This document shows, piece by piece, positions 9,022 to 16,876 of a DNA stretch of 35,264 nt. Source of the stretch: Verrucomicrobiota bacterium (GTDB taxonomy: Bacteria; Verrucomicrobiota; Verrucomicrobiia; Opitutales; Opitutaceae); contig JAQGON010000073.1 of NCBI GenBank assembly GCA_028293565.1, positions 1-35,264 on the forward strand, in the 5' to 3' direction. The notes under the pieces were generated by a model. That model made no database searches. It was not told the origin of the DNA and saw nothing but the letters and a program-made list of their open reading frames with translations. Both the position numbers and the translations under genes were made by a program. The number at the start of each line of letters is the position of its first letter. Position 1 is the stretch's first letter.

Positions 9022-11016
9022 ATGATTTCCCTTCGATCACTCATCTTCGCCGTCGCGACGCCGGTCCTTGTTGCGCTCGCCCATGGAGCGCCGCGCCGCG
9101 AAGCGGATTTCCAATTGCTCTCACCGGATCGCCGGATCGAAGTCACGGTCTGGGTCGGCGAAATCCTGCACTATGCGGTGAAGGTCGATGGACAGGGTGT
9201 CATCGCCGACTCGCGGCTCGGCCTCAAGCTGACGGTCGGCCTCGATGACAGCTGGATCTGCCTTCAGAACCGTCGCCGAACCGCCGACGCCTCGTGGGAG
9301 AACCGTTTCGGCAAGCGTCGGCAGGTGCGGGATCACTTCAACGAGTTGCGGCTCACCGTGCGCCAGGGACTGATGCGCACGCTCGAACTGGTGTTTCGGG
9401 CTTACGACGATGGCGTCGCCTTTTGCTACGTGCTGCCGGCCCCGGACGGGCTCGACTTGCCGGTGCTCGACGAGGAGCTGACCGAATTCGCCTTCGCCGG
9501 CGATTATCCCTGCTATGCGGGCGAAGACCGGCGGAAGCGTTTCGCGAGTCCGCAGGAATGGACCTTCCCCCGGCGCCGCCTGAAGGAAATCACTCCCGAT
9601 TCGCTGATGGGCCTTCCTCTCCTTGTCCAAACGCCGGCGGCGTGGGTCGCCATCACCGAATCGAACCTCCGGGATTGGTCGGGGCTCTGGCTGTCGGGCA
9701 CGGCGTCCGCCGGCAGGATTGAGCCGGCTCCGGCCGCGGTCCTGCGGGCGAGACTCGCGCCGCGCCTCGACGGCGGCGGCCTGGTGAAACTCGCCCCGCC
9801 CCACACCTCGCCCTGGCGCGTGATCATGATCGGCCGGGAGCCGGGCCGCCTCGTCGAAAGCGATCTGGTTCTGAACCTGGCCGCTCCCTGCGAGCTCGAA
9901 GACGTGTCCTGGATCAAACCAGGGGTGATGGCTTGGGACCACTGGTGGTCGGGTGGCGTCCAGATGGACACGGCAACCATCAAGTCCTACATCCAATTGG
10001 CCGCCGACATGGGCTGGCCGTACCAGCTGATCGACTGGCATTGGTACGAACCGATCAGCCGGCCCTCGGGCGACATCACGAAGGTCGCCCCCGAACTCGA
10101 TCTGCCCGAGGTCCGCCGCTTTGCGCGGGAAAAAAATGTCCGGCTCTGGCTGTGGCTGCATTGGGAGGACGTCGATCGCAACGATGCCTACAAAAAAGCG
10201 TTCTCCCGTTACGAGGAATGGGGGATCGCCGGCGTGAAAATCGACTTCATGGAGCGCGACGACCAGGAAATGGTCGCGTGGTGCGAGAAGATCACCCGCG
10301 CCGCGGCAGAGCATCATCTGCTGGTGAACTTCCACGGCGCGTCCAAGCCCACGGGCTTCAACCGCACCTTCCCGAACCAGATCACGCGCGAAGGACTCCT
10401 GGGCAATGAGCAAAACCGCTCGAAGTCGGTCGTCACCCCGGAGCACAAGCTGACGCTGCCCTTCACCCGTTTCCTCGCAGGCCCGGGGGATTTCACTCCC
10501 GGGGGATTCCTGAACCGCCAGCCGGCGCAATTCCAGGTCGATAAGAACGCGGCACAGGTCCAGGGCACACGCGCGGCGGAACTGGCGCTCTTCGTGATCT
10601 ACGACAGCCCGGTCTGCTGCGCCTGCGATTCGCCGGAACACTATCGGGACCAGCCCGGGGTGGATTTCCTGAAACGGGTGCCGACGGTCTGGGACGAAAC
10701 GAAGGTGCTCGACGCCGCGGTGGGCGAGCACCTCGCGATGGTCCGGCAAGCCGGAAACTCCTGGTTCCTCGGCGCCCTGACCAATCGCACCGCGCGCGAA
10801 ATTCCCCTGAAACTGGATTTCCTTGGGGAAGGCCGGTGGAAACTCAGGTTATGGCAGGACGCCGCCGACTGCGCGGTCAACCCGGAGCACCTCGATGTCA
10901 TCGAGCAGGAAGTGACGCCGGAAAGCACCCTCCTGCTTCGCCTGGCTCCAGCAGGCGGCGCGGTGGCGTGGTTCGAACCCATGGCGCGCAACGCCAAACC
11001 CCCGCCGTCGCCATAG
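9022..11016 (+). CDS. Glycoside hydrolase family 97, probable retaining alpha-galactosidase type
   Basis: A 664-residue secreted or periplasmic glycosidase. An N-terminal signal peptide ends around ALAHGA (residues 18-23). The GH97 beta-sandwich (about 25-290) is followed by the (beta/alpha)8 barrel (about 300-560), with MAWDHWWSGGVQMD at its start, and a C-terminal beta domain. GVKIDFMERDD places Asp408 at the position of the nucleophile of retaining GH97 enzymes. Glu463 (in REGLLGNE) lies 55 residues later, matching my recollection of the Asp415/Glu470 pair of the Bacteroides GH97b alpha-galactosidase. Inverting SusB-type alpha-glucosidases lack that Asp. It lies in the middle of a signalling gene run, 34 bp after a hybrid kinase, so kinase-sensed sugar use is possible but unproven. 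Confidence 0.88.
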   Translation: MISLRSLIFAVATPVLVALAHGAPRREADFQLLSPDRRIEVTVWVGEILHYAVKVDGQGVIADSRLGLKLTVGLDDSWICLQNRRRTADASWENRFGKRRQVRDHFNELRLTVRQGLMRTLELVFRAYDDGVAFCYVLPAPDGLDLPVLDEELTEFAFAGDYPCYAGEDRRKRFASPQEWTFPRRRLKEITPDSLMGLPLLVQTPAAWVAITESNLRDWSGLWLSGTASAGRIEPAPAAVLRARLAPRLDGGGLVKLAPPHTSPWRVIMIGREPGRLVESDLVLNLAAPCELEDVSWIKPGVMAWDHWWSGGVQMDTATIKSYIQLAADMGWPYQLIDWHWYEPISRPSGDITKVAPELDLPEVRRFAREKNVRLWLWLHWEDVDRNDAYKKAFSRYEEWGIAGVKIDFMERDDQEMVAWCEKITRAAAEHHLLVNFHGASKPTGFNRTFPNQITREGLLGNEQNRSKSVVTPEHKLTLPFTRFLAGPGDFTPGGFLNRQPAQFQVDKNAAQVQGTRAAELALFVIYDSPVCCACDSPEHYRDQPGVDFLKRVPTVWDETKVLDAAVGEHLAMVRQAGNSWFLGALTNRTAREIPLKLDFLGEGRWKLRLWQDAADCAVNPEHLDVIEQEVTPESTLLLRLAPAGGAVAWFEPMARNAKPPPSP

Positions 11017-11068
11017 CTTTGGCCCCCACGGTGAAAATCGTTCCACCTCCTTCCCTCCCCGCACCCTA

Positions 11069-12217
11069 ATGGACTCGACCACGGCCGCCTCCGCTCCGGA
11101 CCTCCGGGAGAGAAAAATTCTCATCGTCGACGATGACCGGGCGAACGTGCTGATCCTGACGAGCATCCTGAAACCGGAGGGATATCTCCTGCACACGTCG
11201 CGTTCCGGCGAATTGGCGCTCGAGGATTATCCGCGGATCCGGCCGGACCTCGTCCTGCTCGATGTCGTGATGCCGGGCATCAACGGTTTCGAGGCCTGCC
11301 GAATCCTGAAAAAAACCTACGGTGATCGTTGCGTTCCGATTATCTTCATCACGGCCAACAGCGAATCGGCGAGCGTGCTGGAAGGATTCAACGCCGGCGG
11401 GGTGGACTACCTCCAGAAGCCCTTTCACAACAAGGAAGTCGTCGCGCGGATCCGGCTGCATCTCCAGAACCAGCTGCTGATCGAGCAACAGAAGGCCTTG
11501 GTCGAAAAGCTGAACAAGGCCGACGCCGCCAAAAACCGGTTTCTCGGAATGGCGGCCCACGATCTCCGCAATCCCCTGGTTTCAATCCGCGGACTGGCAG
11601 AATTCCTCCGCGACGGAGTGGTGGGGCCCCTCAATTCCGACCAGCTCGATCTCGTCAACACGATGCATTCGGCGGGCCAGGCGATGCTCGAAATGGTCAA
11701 CGACCTGCTCGATCTGGCCGCGATCGAAGCGGGCGAGCTCAAGCTGAACCCGGTGCCCAGCAGCCTCGCCGAGCTGATCGCGAAATCCGCGAGGTTGATG
11801 AACATCGAGGCGGCAAAGAAGCGGACCCGGATTGTCTTCGACTCCGCCAGCACGCTTCCGCCGCTCAGGCTGGATCCGAACAAAATGGGACAGGTGATCG
11901 ACAATCTCCTGAGCAACGCCGCCAAATATTCGCCGTCCGGCTCCACCATCACCGTCGTCCTGTTCGCCGACCCGGCTCGCGGAATGTGCGGCTTCGCCGT
12001 GCAGGATCAGGGACCCGGGATACCGCAGGGCGAGCGGAACCGGCTCTTCAAGGACTTCGGCCGCCTCTCGGCCCAACCCACGGGAGGGGAGAAAAGCACC
12101 GGCCTCGGGCTCGCGATTTGTCACAACATCGTGACGGCCCACCACGGCACCATCACGGCGGAAAATCTCCCCGGCGGCGGGAGCGAATTTCGCGTCGCCC
12201 TTCCCCTCCCCAGATGA
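11069..12217 (+). CDS. Hybrid histidine kinase: REC-HisKA-HATPase
   Basis: A 382-residue soluble protein with an N-terminal receiver (about 15-135: IVDDD at 19-23, Asp65 in LVLLDVVMPG, Lys117 in LQKPF). This is joined by a short coiled linker to HisKA (His164 in MAAHDLRNPL) and an HATPase domain (DNLLSNAAKYSPSG, DQGPGIP, STGLGLAICH). The REC-first layout is typical of kinases that are themselves switched by another kinase, or of response regulators with a kinase output. It is followed with ATGA overlap (12214-12217) by a REC-only regulator, its likely direct phosphoryl acceptor. It starts 52 bp after the GH97 gene at ATG 11069 without a strong Shine-Dalgarno site. Confidence 0.9.
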   Translation: MDSTTAASAPDLRERKILIVDDDRANVLILTSILKPEGYLLHTSRSGELALEDYPRIRPDLVLLDVVMPGINGFEACRILKKTYGDRCVPIIFITANSESASVLEGFNAGGVDYLQKPFHNKEVVARIRLHLQNQLLIEQQKALVEKLNKADAAKNRFLGMAAHDLRNPLVSIRGLAEFLRDGVVGPLNSDQLDLVNTMHSAGQAMLEMVNDLLDLAAIEAGELKLNPVPSSLAELIAKSARLMNIEAAKKRTRIVFDSASTLPPLRLDPNKMGQVIDNLLSNAAKYSPSGSTITVVLFADPARGMCGFAVQDQGPGIPQGERNRLFKDFGRLSAQPTGGEKSTGLGLAICHNIVTAHHGTITAENLPGGGSEFRVALPLPR

Positions 12218-12606
12218 ATTTCGACGGCACCATCCTCCTCGTCGACGACGAGCCTCACATTCGAAAATTCGTGGGCTTGATCCTGCGGCAGCTGGGCCAT
12301 GGAAAGATTCTGGAAGCCGGCAACGGCGAGGAAGCCATCGCGCTGTACCGGCAGGACAAGCCCGCCCTCGTGCTCCTCGACATCAACATGCCGATCATGG
12401 ACGGAATGGAGGCGCTTCGGGAACTGAAGAAAATCGATCCCGATTGCGTGGTCATCATGCTGACCTCGCTCGCCAACCGGAAATCGATCGAGGACGCCCT
12501 CGCGTTGGGCGCCGCGAATTACCTCCGGAAAGACACTCCGAAGGAAGAGATCGCCGCCACCCTGGCCGAAACCATCGCGGCCTGTTTCGAGGAGCCTTCC
12601 CCATGA
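12214..12606 (+). CDS. Single-domain response regulator (CheY-like)
   Basis: A 130-residue protein that is essentially one receiver domain: acidic pair VDDE (10-13), phospho-acceptor Asp56 in LVLLDINMPIMDG, switch Thr in MLTS and Lys in YLRKDTP. No effector domain follows. Both ends are translationally coupled, by ATGA overlap with the kinase upstream and by ATGA overlap (12603-12606) with the small gene downstream. It probably accepts phosphate from the preceding kinase and acts by protein-protein contact. The adjacent small protein and the GspE-type ATPase are obvious candidate targets, but that is inference. Confidence 0.9.
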   Translation: MNFDGTILLVDDEPHIRKFVGLILRQLGHGKILEAGNGEEAIALYRQDKPALVLLDINMPIMDGMEALRELKKIDPDCVVIMLTSLANRKSIEDALALGAANYLRKDTPKEEIAATLAETIAACFEEPSP

Positions 12607-12803
12607 GCGCAGCCAAGGAAAATCCGGCGTCCGGCCTGGGGGTGCCCTCCCACCTCATCGCCGGGGTCCGCTATTCCCTGCCGGATATGCTGGCCGAGCT
12701 GAAGGTCGAGCGCGCCGCCGCCGCTTTCGCCATGGAAAAACTCGAACAGAGCGAGATCCAAAAACTCTTCAAGGCCCCTCGTCGTGCTAAGCTCAAAAAA
12801 TAA
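12603..12803 (+). CDS. Small protein of unknown function, coupled to a response regulator and a GspE-type ATPase
   Basis: A 66-residue soluble protein that I cannot assign to a family. The central part (about residues 25-52, YSLPDMLAELKVER to MEKLEQSEI) is predicted by eye to be helical. The C-terminus is strongly basic (FKAPRRAKLKK). There is no signal peptide, Cys pair or membrane segment. Its ATG overlaps the stop of the CheY-like regulator (ATGA), and its 3' end overlaps the GTG start of the secretion-type ATPase by 20 nt in another frame. This tight arrangement, with codon use like its neighbours, argues that it is real. An adaptor between the regulator and the ATPase is an attractive guess only. 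Confidence 0.65.
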   Translation: MSAAKENPASGLGVPSHLIAGVRYSLPDMLAELKVERAAAAFAMEKLEQSEIQKLFKAPRRAKLKK

Positions 12804-14490
12804 ATCCTTCGCCGCACGCGTGCGCGAACATCCCGCTTTCGACGGAGCCGCGGCGCTCACCGCTCTCGAGGCGCGCCACGGCGGCACGCTCGAACTCGTG
12901 CAGGCCGTGATCGACGGGAAGCTCCTGCCGAAGGACGACACCTGCCGCTGCTGGGCCGACGGTCTCGGGGTCGCTTACGTGGACCTCTTCGCGTCGGTCG
13001 TCACGGAGGAAGCCGTGGCGAAGATTCCTGCGGACGTGGCGAGGAAGGTCCATGTCATCGGCCTTTACCTGCTCGATGGCGTGCTGACGATGGCGATGGC
13101 CAATCCCGCGGACACGGCGCTCGTCAGGCGGATGAGCCAGATCACCGGCGGGCCGGTCAGCCCGGTGTTCGCACTCCCCAAGGACATCGAGGGCGCCATC
13201 GCCGTCCATTATTCCACGGAAAAAAATCTCGAGGAGAGCTTGAGCGACCTCGAGAATTCCGGGCTCTTCGAGAAGCCCGACCTGGTCCCGGACAACCTGG
13301 CGGAACTCGCCGAGGCTGATTCCCTGGTCCGGATTCTCAACGAGATCGTCTATTTCGGCCTACGTGAACGCGCCACGGACATTCACCTCGAGGCGCAGGA
13401 AGGCAGGAGCCGGATCCGCTTCCGGATCGACGGCAACCTGCGCGAAATCGCGGCCTATTCGCGCAAGCTTCACCAAGCCCTGGTCAGCCGGATAAAAATC
13501 CTCTGCGGCCTCAACATCGCCGAGAGCCGTTTTCCGCAGGACGGTCGCTTCTCCCTCCCGATCGGAAGCCAGACGGCCAACTTTCGCGTCTCGACAATCC
13601 CGTCCGCCTACGGCGAGAAGGCAGTCGTCCGCATCCTCGCGATGGCGGGCAGGAAGACGATTCTCACGCTGGAGAAGATGATGATTTCGCAGACGATCCT
13701 CCAGCCTTTCAAGCGTCTCATCCAAAGCCCGAACGGCATCCTCTTCGTCACCGGCCCCACCGGTTCCGGCAAGACGACGACCCTCTATGCCGCGCTGCAC
13801 GAGATCAACACCCCGGAAACGAACATCTCCACGATCGAGGACCCGATTGAAATCCAATTGGCCGGCGTGACGCAGAGCCAGGTGAACAACCACATCGATC
13901 TCAAGTTTGCCACCATGCTCCGCGCGCTCATGCGCCAGGATCCCGACGCGATCCTGATCGGCGAAATTCGGGACTTGGAGACCGCGAAGATCGCCACCGA
14001 GGCGGCGCTCACCGGACACATCGTCTTCGCCACCCTCCACACCAACACCGCTGCGCAGGCCATCGTGCGCCTGATCGAAATTGGCGTAGAGCCCTACATG
14101 GTGGCGCCCTCGGTGATCGGCGTTCTCGCCCAGCGGCTCGCGGCGCGGATCTGCGACGCCTGCAAGGAAGCCTATCACCCCTCCCGCGACGTCCTCCAAA
14201 AATATTTTCAGGACGAAGGGCTCGTGGAGGTGCCGTTTTACCGGGGCCGCGGCTGCCCCGCGTGCCGCAACACCGGCTACAAGGGTCGCATCGCGTTTCA
14301 CGAACTGGTCCTCATCACCGAGGAGATCCGCACGCTCATCAGCGAGGGCCGGAGCGGACGCGAGATCACGCAGGCCGCCGCCAAGGTCGGCTACCGGCCG
14401 CTCCGCTACGACGGCCTGAAAAAGGTGCTGCTCGGGCTCACGACGATCGAAGAGATCGAACAGAACACCTCCTTCGAATGGGCGATCTGA
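12784..14490 (+). CDS. GspE/PilB-family secretion or pilus assembly ATPase
   Basis: A 568-residue cytoplasmic hexameric ATPase of type II secretion/type IV pilus systems, full length for the family. The N-terminal T2SSE_N domain (about 60-145, LGVAYVDLFA onward) is followed by N2E (about 175-295, with ATDIHLEA and RFRIDG) and the ATPase core. The core has Walker A GPTGSGKTT (324-332), the Asp box TIEDPIE (350-356), Walker B with ALMRQDPDAILIGEIRD (381-397) and the His box ATLHTN (416-421). The zinc-binding tetracysteine is Cys457/460/491/494. It starts at GTG 12784, overlapping the small gene. No other secretin, pseudopilin or platform gene is present nearby, so it is an orphan ATPase inside a two-component cluster. 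PilB-like, GspE-like or other filament roles cannot be separated from sequence alone. Confidence 0.92.
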   Translation: MLSSKNKSFAARVREHPAFDGAAALTALEARHGGTLELVQAVIDGKLLPKDDTCRCWADGLGVAYVDLFASVVTEEAVAKIPADVARKVHVIGLYLLDGVLTMAMANPADTALVRRMSQITGGPVSPVFALPKDIEGAIAVHYSTEKNLEESLSDLENSGLFEKPDLVPDNLAELAEADSLVRILNEIVYFGLRERATDIHLEAQEGRSRIRFRIDGNLREIAAYSRKLHQALVSRIKILCGLNIAESRFPQDGRFSLPIGSQTANFRVSTIPSAYGEKAVVRILAMAGRKTILTLEKMMISQTILQPFKRLIQSPNGILFVTGPTGSGKTTTLYAALHEINTPETNISTIEDPIEIQLAGVTQSQVNNHIDLKFATMLRALMRQDPDAILIGEIRDLETAKIATEAALTGHIVFATLHTNTAAQAIVRLIEIGVEPYMVAPSVIGVLAQRLAARICDACKEAYHPSRDVLQKYFQDEGLVEVPFYRGRGCPACRNTGYKGRIAFHELVLITEEIRTLISEGRSGREITQAAAKVGYRPLRYDGLKKVLLGLTTIEEIEQNTSFEWAI

Positions 14491-14514
14491 CCCGCGCCGA
14501 CCCGACTTTATCCC

Positions 14515-15135
14515 ATGAAAATCCTCACGGTCGAAGACGAACCCGTTTCGCGCGCGGTCTTGCGTCACGCCCTCGCGCGGCTGGGCCATGAAACGGTGGA
14601 GGCGGCCGACGGAAAGGAGGCGTGGAGCCTTCTTCAAGGCGAGCACCTCCGCCTGATCATCAGCGACTGGATGATGCCCCGGGTGGACGGCCTTGAACTG
14701 TGCCGTCGGATCCGCGGAGCCAGCGCGCCGGAATACACTTATTTCATCCTGCTCTCGGCACGGGACAATTCGGAGGAGAATCAGTTCACCGCGATGGAGG
14801 CCGGGGTGGACGATTTTTTGACCAAGCCGCTCAGCGCGCACGACCTCTGGACCCGGCTTCGGGTGGCGGAACGGATCCTGCGCAGCACCACCCATCTCCA
14901 CCAGCTGGAAGGCATGCTGCCGATCTGCTCCTACTGCAAAAAAATCCGCGACGACCAGAACTACTGGCAGCAGATCGAGCGTTACCTCAGCGAGCACTCG
15001 CGCGCGGAATTTTCCCACTCCATCTGCCCGGACTGTTACCGGCAAAACGCGCTCCCCCAGATCGAGCAGCTAAAGCGGACGCCCCTGACGTCCCGCAACC
15101 AGCCGGCTCCCCCGTATCGCGGAGAAACCAAATAA
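14515..15135 (+). CDS. Response regulator with C-terminal CxxC/CxxC (zinc-ribbon-like) module
   Basis: A 206-residue protein. The receiver domain (1-122) has VEDE at 6-9, Asp51 in LIISDWMMPRVDG, Ser81 in ILLSAR and Lys104 in FLTKP. The C-terminal module (about 131-180) reads ICSYCKKIRDDQNYW and ends with ICPDCY. Its four cysteines (138, 141, 171, 174) form two CxxC knuckles 29 residues apart, so metal binding is likely. I know this module as a recurrent C-terminal partner of REC and PAS proteins in many bacteria; its biochemical role is unsettled. It starts 24 bp after the ATPase gene and is the last gene of the signalling run. It faces the tRNA-Leu and aldehyde dehydrogenase genes on the other strand. 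Confidence 0.88.
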   Translation: MKILTVEDEPVSRAVLRHALARLGHETVEAADGKEAWSLLQGEHLRLIISDWMMPRVDGLELCRRIRGASAPEYTYFILLSARDNSEENQFTAMEAGVDDFLTKPLSAHDLWTRLRVAERILRSTTHLHQLEGMLPICSYCKKIRDDQNYWQQIERYLSEHSRAEFSHSICPDCYRQNALPQIEQLKRTPLTSRNQPAPPYRGETK

Positions 15136-15176
15136 CCGGTTTCCGCACACCCGACATTGGTCCCAAACCCGAAGAA

Positions 15177-15258
15177 TGCCCAGGACAGGACTCGAACCTG
15201 CAAGCCTTGCGGCAACGGCTTCTAAGACCGTCGTGTCTGCCAATTCCACCACCCGGGC
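15177..15258 (-). tRNA. tRNA-Leu (anticodon TAG)
   Basis: Read on the minus strand, the acceptor arm GCCCGGG (15258-15252) pairs with CCTGGGC before discriminator A at 15177. The D arm, the anticodon stem ACGGT/GCCGT with loop CTTAGAA (anticodon TAG), a 13-nt variable arm and the T arm with GTTCGAGTC are all visible. The 82-nt length with an extended variable region fits a class II tRNA-Leu. CCA is not encoded after the discriminator base. Confidence 0.93.
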
Positions 15259-15462
15259 GGGAGTCCGAATTGCGGGTTTCGCAGTGCGGATTGCGGAATG
15301 AAACGGACGCCGAATCCGAAGATCAAGGCTCGGTTTCCACGATGATCATCCTCTGATGCCGGATTCGTCCGCGACCCCCCGTGCGGTCCTTCGAATCCAT
15401 TTTCCTCCATCACAGGTCCGGGCTCCGGCGCGCTCCGCCACCCGTCATCCGGAATCCGCAAT

Positions 15463-16875
15463 TCAAAGCGCCGGCGCTTTGAGATGCCAGGCGCGCGGGC
15501 GGGTGAAGGTCGAGATGCCGGCGCGCGAAAGCGTCAGGCCCATGCCGGAATGGCCGTGGCCCGACCACGGCAGGCGCGGACTCACCCGGTCGCAGCAGTT
15601 CCAGTACGACGATCCGCTGCGCACCCGCGCAAGAATCGCCTCCGCGCGTTTCTGGCTCCGCGCATAAACCCCCGCCGTCAGCCCATAGGGCGTGTCGTTC
15701 ATCAAGGCCACCGCCTCGTCGTCGTCCGTCACCGGCATGATCCCGATGATCGGCCCGAAACTTTCTTCGCGCATCACCGCCATCCGGTGGTTCACGTCGA
15801 CCAGCACCGTCGGTTCGAAATAATTTCCGCGGCCCTTCCGCCGCTTTCCGCCGCAAAGCAGCCGCGCCCCTTTGCGCACCGCATCCGCCACCTGCCCTTC
15901 CAGCACCGCCAGCTGCGCCGCGCGCGTCAGCGGGCCGATGAACGTCCCCTCATCGCGCGGGTCGCCGATGCGGTATGCCTTCACCTCCCGGAGAAACGCG
16001 TCGACAAATGCGGCGTAAATCCGCTCGTGCACATAAATCCGCTCCACCGAGCAGCAGCTCTGCCCGGTGTTGTAGAACGCCCCCTCCGCCAGCGCCGCCG
16101 CCGCACGCGCCACGTCGCCGATGTCCTCCGCGACGTAGGTCGGGTCCTTGCCCCCGAGCTCCAGCTGGACCTTGATCATCCGCCCGGCGACCGTCCGCGC
16201 GATTTTTTTTCCCGTCGCATACGACCCCGTGAAAAACACCCCGTCCACCGGCTGGCGCAGCAGCGCGGCGCCCGCCGGCCCGCCTCCGATCACCGGCGTC
16301 AAGATCTCCCGGGGAATTCCGGAGTCGTGGAGCAGCCGCGCAATCGCCAGCCCGGTCAGCGCCGCGAACTCCGACGGCTTGTAGAGGACCGCGTTGCCCG
16401 TCAGCAGCGCCGGGATGAAAACATTGCTGCCGACGAAATACGGATAATTCCAGGCCGAGATGTTCGCGACGACCCCCAGCGGCTCGTGGGTGATCCGCTC
16501 CGTGAGCGGGCAGTCTCCTTCGCCGCCCTCGGAAAACACGACCTCGGCCTGCAGCGCGCGAGGCGCCTCCTCGAGAAAGAAATCGATCCGCCCGAGCACG
16601 CCCTTCAGCTCGTTGCGCGCCTGCGCGACCGGCTTCCCCATCTCGGTCGTCAGCGTCTGCGCCAGCTCCTCGGCATGCTCCACCAGTTTTTCCCGGAACC
16701 GCCGGATCGCCTCGCTCCGTTCGCGCAACGGCACGGTCGTCCATTCCGGCTGCGCGGCACGGGCCGCGACATATTTGGCGCGGACGCTCGCGCTGTCGTC
16801 GGCCTGCAACCGATCGACCACCCTCCCCGTCGCCGGGTTGATGATCTCCAGCACCGCTGTGGCCGTTTTCGTCAT
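15463..16875 (-). CDS. NAD(P)-dependent aldehyde dehydrogenase
   Basis: A cytoplasmic 470-residue enzyme of the ALDH superfamily that oxidises an aldehyde to its acid. Visible features are the Asn of AWNYPY (Asn142), the nucleotide-binding FTGSYATGK (215-223), the general base Glu239 in LELGGKDPTYV and the catalytic Cys274 in NTGQSCCSVERI. The Cys-Cys pair at 274-275 is within the normal motif. The ATG at 16875 starts 1 nt after the stop of the PuuD-like gene, so the two are coupled; an upstream in-frame ATG (16905) lies inside that gene. In context it probably acts on the aldehyde formed by the neighbouring alcohol dehydrogenase, or on a gamma-glutamyl-aminoaldehyde. The exact substrate cannot be read from sequence. 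Confidence 0.92.
   Translation of the reverse strand: MTKTATAVLEIINPATGRVVDRLQADDSASVRAKYVAARAAQPEWTTVPLRERSEAIRRFREKLVEHAEELAQTLTTEMGKPVAQARNELKGVLGRIDFFLEEAPRALQAEVVFSEGGEGDCPLTERITHEPLGVVANISAWNYPYFVGSNVFIPALLTGNAVLYKPSEFAALTGLAIARLLHDSGIPREILTPVIGGGPAGAALLRQPVDGVFFTGSYATGKKIARTVAGRMIKVQLELGGKDPTYVAEDIGDVARAAAALAEGAFYNTGQSCCSVERIYVHERIYAAFVDAFLREVKAYRIGDPRDEGTFIGPLTRAAQLAVLEGQVADAVRKGARLLCGGKRRKGRGNYFEPTVLVDVNHRMAVMREESFGPIIGIMPVTDDDEAVALMNDTPYGLTAGVYARSQKRAEAILARVRSGSSYWNCCDRVSPRLPWSGHGHSGMGLTLSRAGISTFTRPRAWHLKAPAL
15464..15481. terminator. Perfect palindrome over the aldehyde dehydrogenase stop codon
   Basis: CAAAGCGCC followed by GGCGCTTTG forms an 18-bp perfect palindrome that overlaps the last codons and stop of the aldehyde dehydrogenase gene. 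It could fold into a hairpin ending the minus-strand catabolic transcript before tRNA-Leu. No T-run follows, so intrinsic termination is only a possibility. The rest of the 15259-15463 stretch shows no coding character, only short repeated motifs of the type GAATTGCGG. Confidence 0.35.
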
Positions 16876-16876
16876 G

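Noticed and set aside
6426-9146. Minus-strand open frame of 906 codons opposite the second hybrid kinase
   Set aside because: Antisense shadow; no signal, domain or neighbour supports it.
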